From Phaeobacter inhibens DSM 16374 (lineage in GTDB: Bacteria; Pseudomonadota; Alphaproteobacteria; Rhodobacterales; Rhodobacteraceae): DNA of 64,000 nt. The notes beneath the pieces are model-generated. The model had not been told where the DNA came from, made no database searches, and was given only the letters and a program-made list of their open reading frames with translations. How positions within the stretch are numbered: the stretch's first letter is position 1; each line of letters begins with the position of its first letter. The translations under genes were made by a program, and so were the position numbers. Positions 63,331-64,000 of the stretch are shown in pieces. The DNA is taken from positions 2,108,001 through 2,172,000 of the forward strand of contig NZ_KI421498.1 in NCBI RefSeq assembly GCF_000473105.1, given 5' to 3'.

Positions 63331-64000
63331 ATGGATGCTTTCATCTGCGATGCCACCCGCACCCCGATCGGCCGCTACGGCGGCGCGCTGAGCCAGGTGC
63401 GGACCGATGACCTTGCCGCCCTGCCGATTGCTGCCCTGGCGGCGCGGAACCCGGATGCGGACTGGGGCGCCTTGGATGACGTGATCCTGGGCGATGCCAA
63501 TCAGGCCGGCGAAAGCAACCGCAATGTCGCCCGCATGGCCGCCCTGCTGGCAGGCCTGCCTGCCACCGTGCCCGGCACCACCATCAACCGCCTCTGCGCC
63601 TCCGGCATGGACGCGGTCGGCATGGCATCGCGCGGTATCAAGGCGGGTGATTATGACATGGCCATCGCCGGCGGTGTTGAGAGCATGTCGCGCGCACCCT
63701 TTGTGATGCCCAAGGCAACCTCCGCCTTCACCCGCGCCAATGCGGTCTATGACACCACCATCGGCTGGCGTTTCGTGAACAAGAAAATGCACGAGATGTA
63801 CGGCACCGATTCCATGCCGCAGACTGCCGACAACGTCGCGGCGGATTACGGCATCTCCCGCGCGGATCAGGACGCCTTTGCTGCCCGCAGCCAGGCCCGC
63901 TGGGCCGCAGCGCATGAGGCGGGCCTCTTCAACGACGAAATCACCCCGGTCACCATCCCGCAGCGCAAGGGTGAAGCCCTGGTGGTGGACACCGACGAAC
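63331..64000 (+). CDS. pcaF: 3-oxoadipyl-CoA/beta-ketoacyl-CoA thiolase, N-terminal part (partial)
   Basis: First 223 codons of a thiolase, open to the right edge. The N-terminus (FICDATRTPIGRYGGALSQV) and NRLCASGMDAVGMASRGIKA with active-site Cys89 are typical of PcaF/PaaJ, which cleave 3-oxoadipyl-CoA (and, for PaaJ, the 3-oxo-5,6-dehydrosuberyl-CoA of the phenylacetate pathway). The symbol is the commoner one; the two cannot be told apart here. GGAG lies 12 bases before the ATG, longer than usual. Confidence 0.85.
   Translation, partial: MDAFICDATRTPIGRYGGALSQVRTDDLAALPIAALAARNPDADWGALDDVILGDANQAGESNRNVARMAALLAGLPATVPGTTINRLCASGMDAVGMASRGIKAGDYDMAIAGGVESMSRAPFVMPKATSAFTRANAVYDTTIGWRFVNKKMHEMYGTDSMPQTADNVAADYGISRADQDAFAARSQARWAAAHEAGLFNDEITPVTIPQRKGEALVVDTDE

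Noticed and set aside
1-64000. tRNA genes, CRISPR arrays, insertion sequences and prophage genes
   Set aside because: Looked for cloverleaf-like ends, regular repeat-spacer patterns, transposase or integrase motifs; none seen.

Overview
The window looks like a chromosomal segment of a marine Rhodobacteraceae bacterium of the Roseobacter group. This rests on GC-rich coding sequence, the gene families present (a fabB-fabI pair, pca genes, an indolepyruvate oxidoreductase of the type used for phenylalanine breakdown in Phaeobacter relatives, a complete C-P lyase cluster, pim-like beta-oxidation genes) and alphaproteobacterial protein features. The genus is inference. I see no tRNA, rRNA, CRISPR array, insertion sequence or phage gene.

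Layout. 1-1.1 kb: end of fabB and fabI, closed by a terminator. 1.1-6.7 kb: single metabolic genes (nitronate monooxygenase-like, SlyD-type PPIase, 2-haloacid dehalogenase, alpha/beta hydrolase, PLP dehydratase, endonuclease/exonuclease/phosphatase-fold protein). 6.8-9.1 kb: pcaD and pcaB of the protocatechuate branch, with pcaC, pcaH and pcaG absent between them. 9.3-12.6 kb: a zinc alcohol dehydrogenase, an enolase-superfamily enzyme and a convergent FAH-family enzyme, possibly a sugar-acid route. 12.7-15.7 kb: a very large ABC exporter-like protein with a degenerate ATPase domain, a cyclic-nucleotide domain and an apparent ATA start. 16-21 kb: an Lrp-type regulator divergent from a fused indolepyruvate:ferredoxin oxidoreductase, then a TetR regulator, a GST and a small methyltransferase. 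22.7-30.1 kb: a peptide-type ABC importer operon with a CoA-transferase. 30-32.4 kb: an MscS-family channel.

32.9-39.4 kb is a tight run of seven co-directional genes with stop/start overlaps: two related MurG-like glycosyltransferases, two GT4 glycosyltransferases, a histidine phosphatase, a polysaccharide deacetylase-like protein and a small methyltransferase, ended by a strong bidirectional terminator. I know no assigned product for this set; it is the best candidate here for an undescribed system.

39.5-52.4 kb is a full phosphonate utilisation locus: phnM, phnN, phnL, phnK, phnJ, phnI, phnH, phnG on the minus strand; divergent phnF with a clear repeat-type operator; and phnC-phnD-phnE-phnE plus a hexapeptide acetyltransferase. 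Two plus-strand genes are embedded in the minus-strand C-P lyase unit: a DUF1045 protein with two HxT motifs (a possible substitute for PhnP, not found here) and a tiny membrane protein with a Gly/Asp/Cys-rich tail.

52.5-61.1 kb holds rpe and a pim-like acyl-CoA degradation operon (FadJ-like protein, thiolase, two acyl-CoA dehydrogenases, PaaI-type thioesterase, AMP-forming ligase). 61.4-63 kb is a sulfatase/phosphonate monoester hydrolase family enzyme with an unusual active-site motif, divergent across an AT-rich 332-base regulatory region from a beta-ketothiolase (pcaF/paaJ type) that runs off the right edge.
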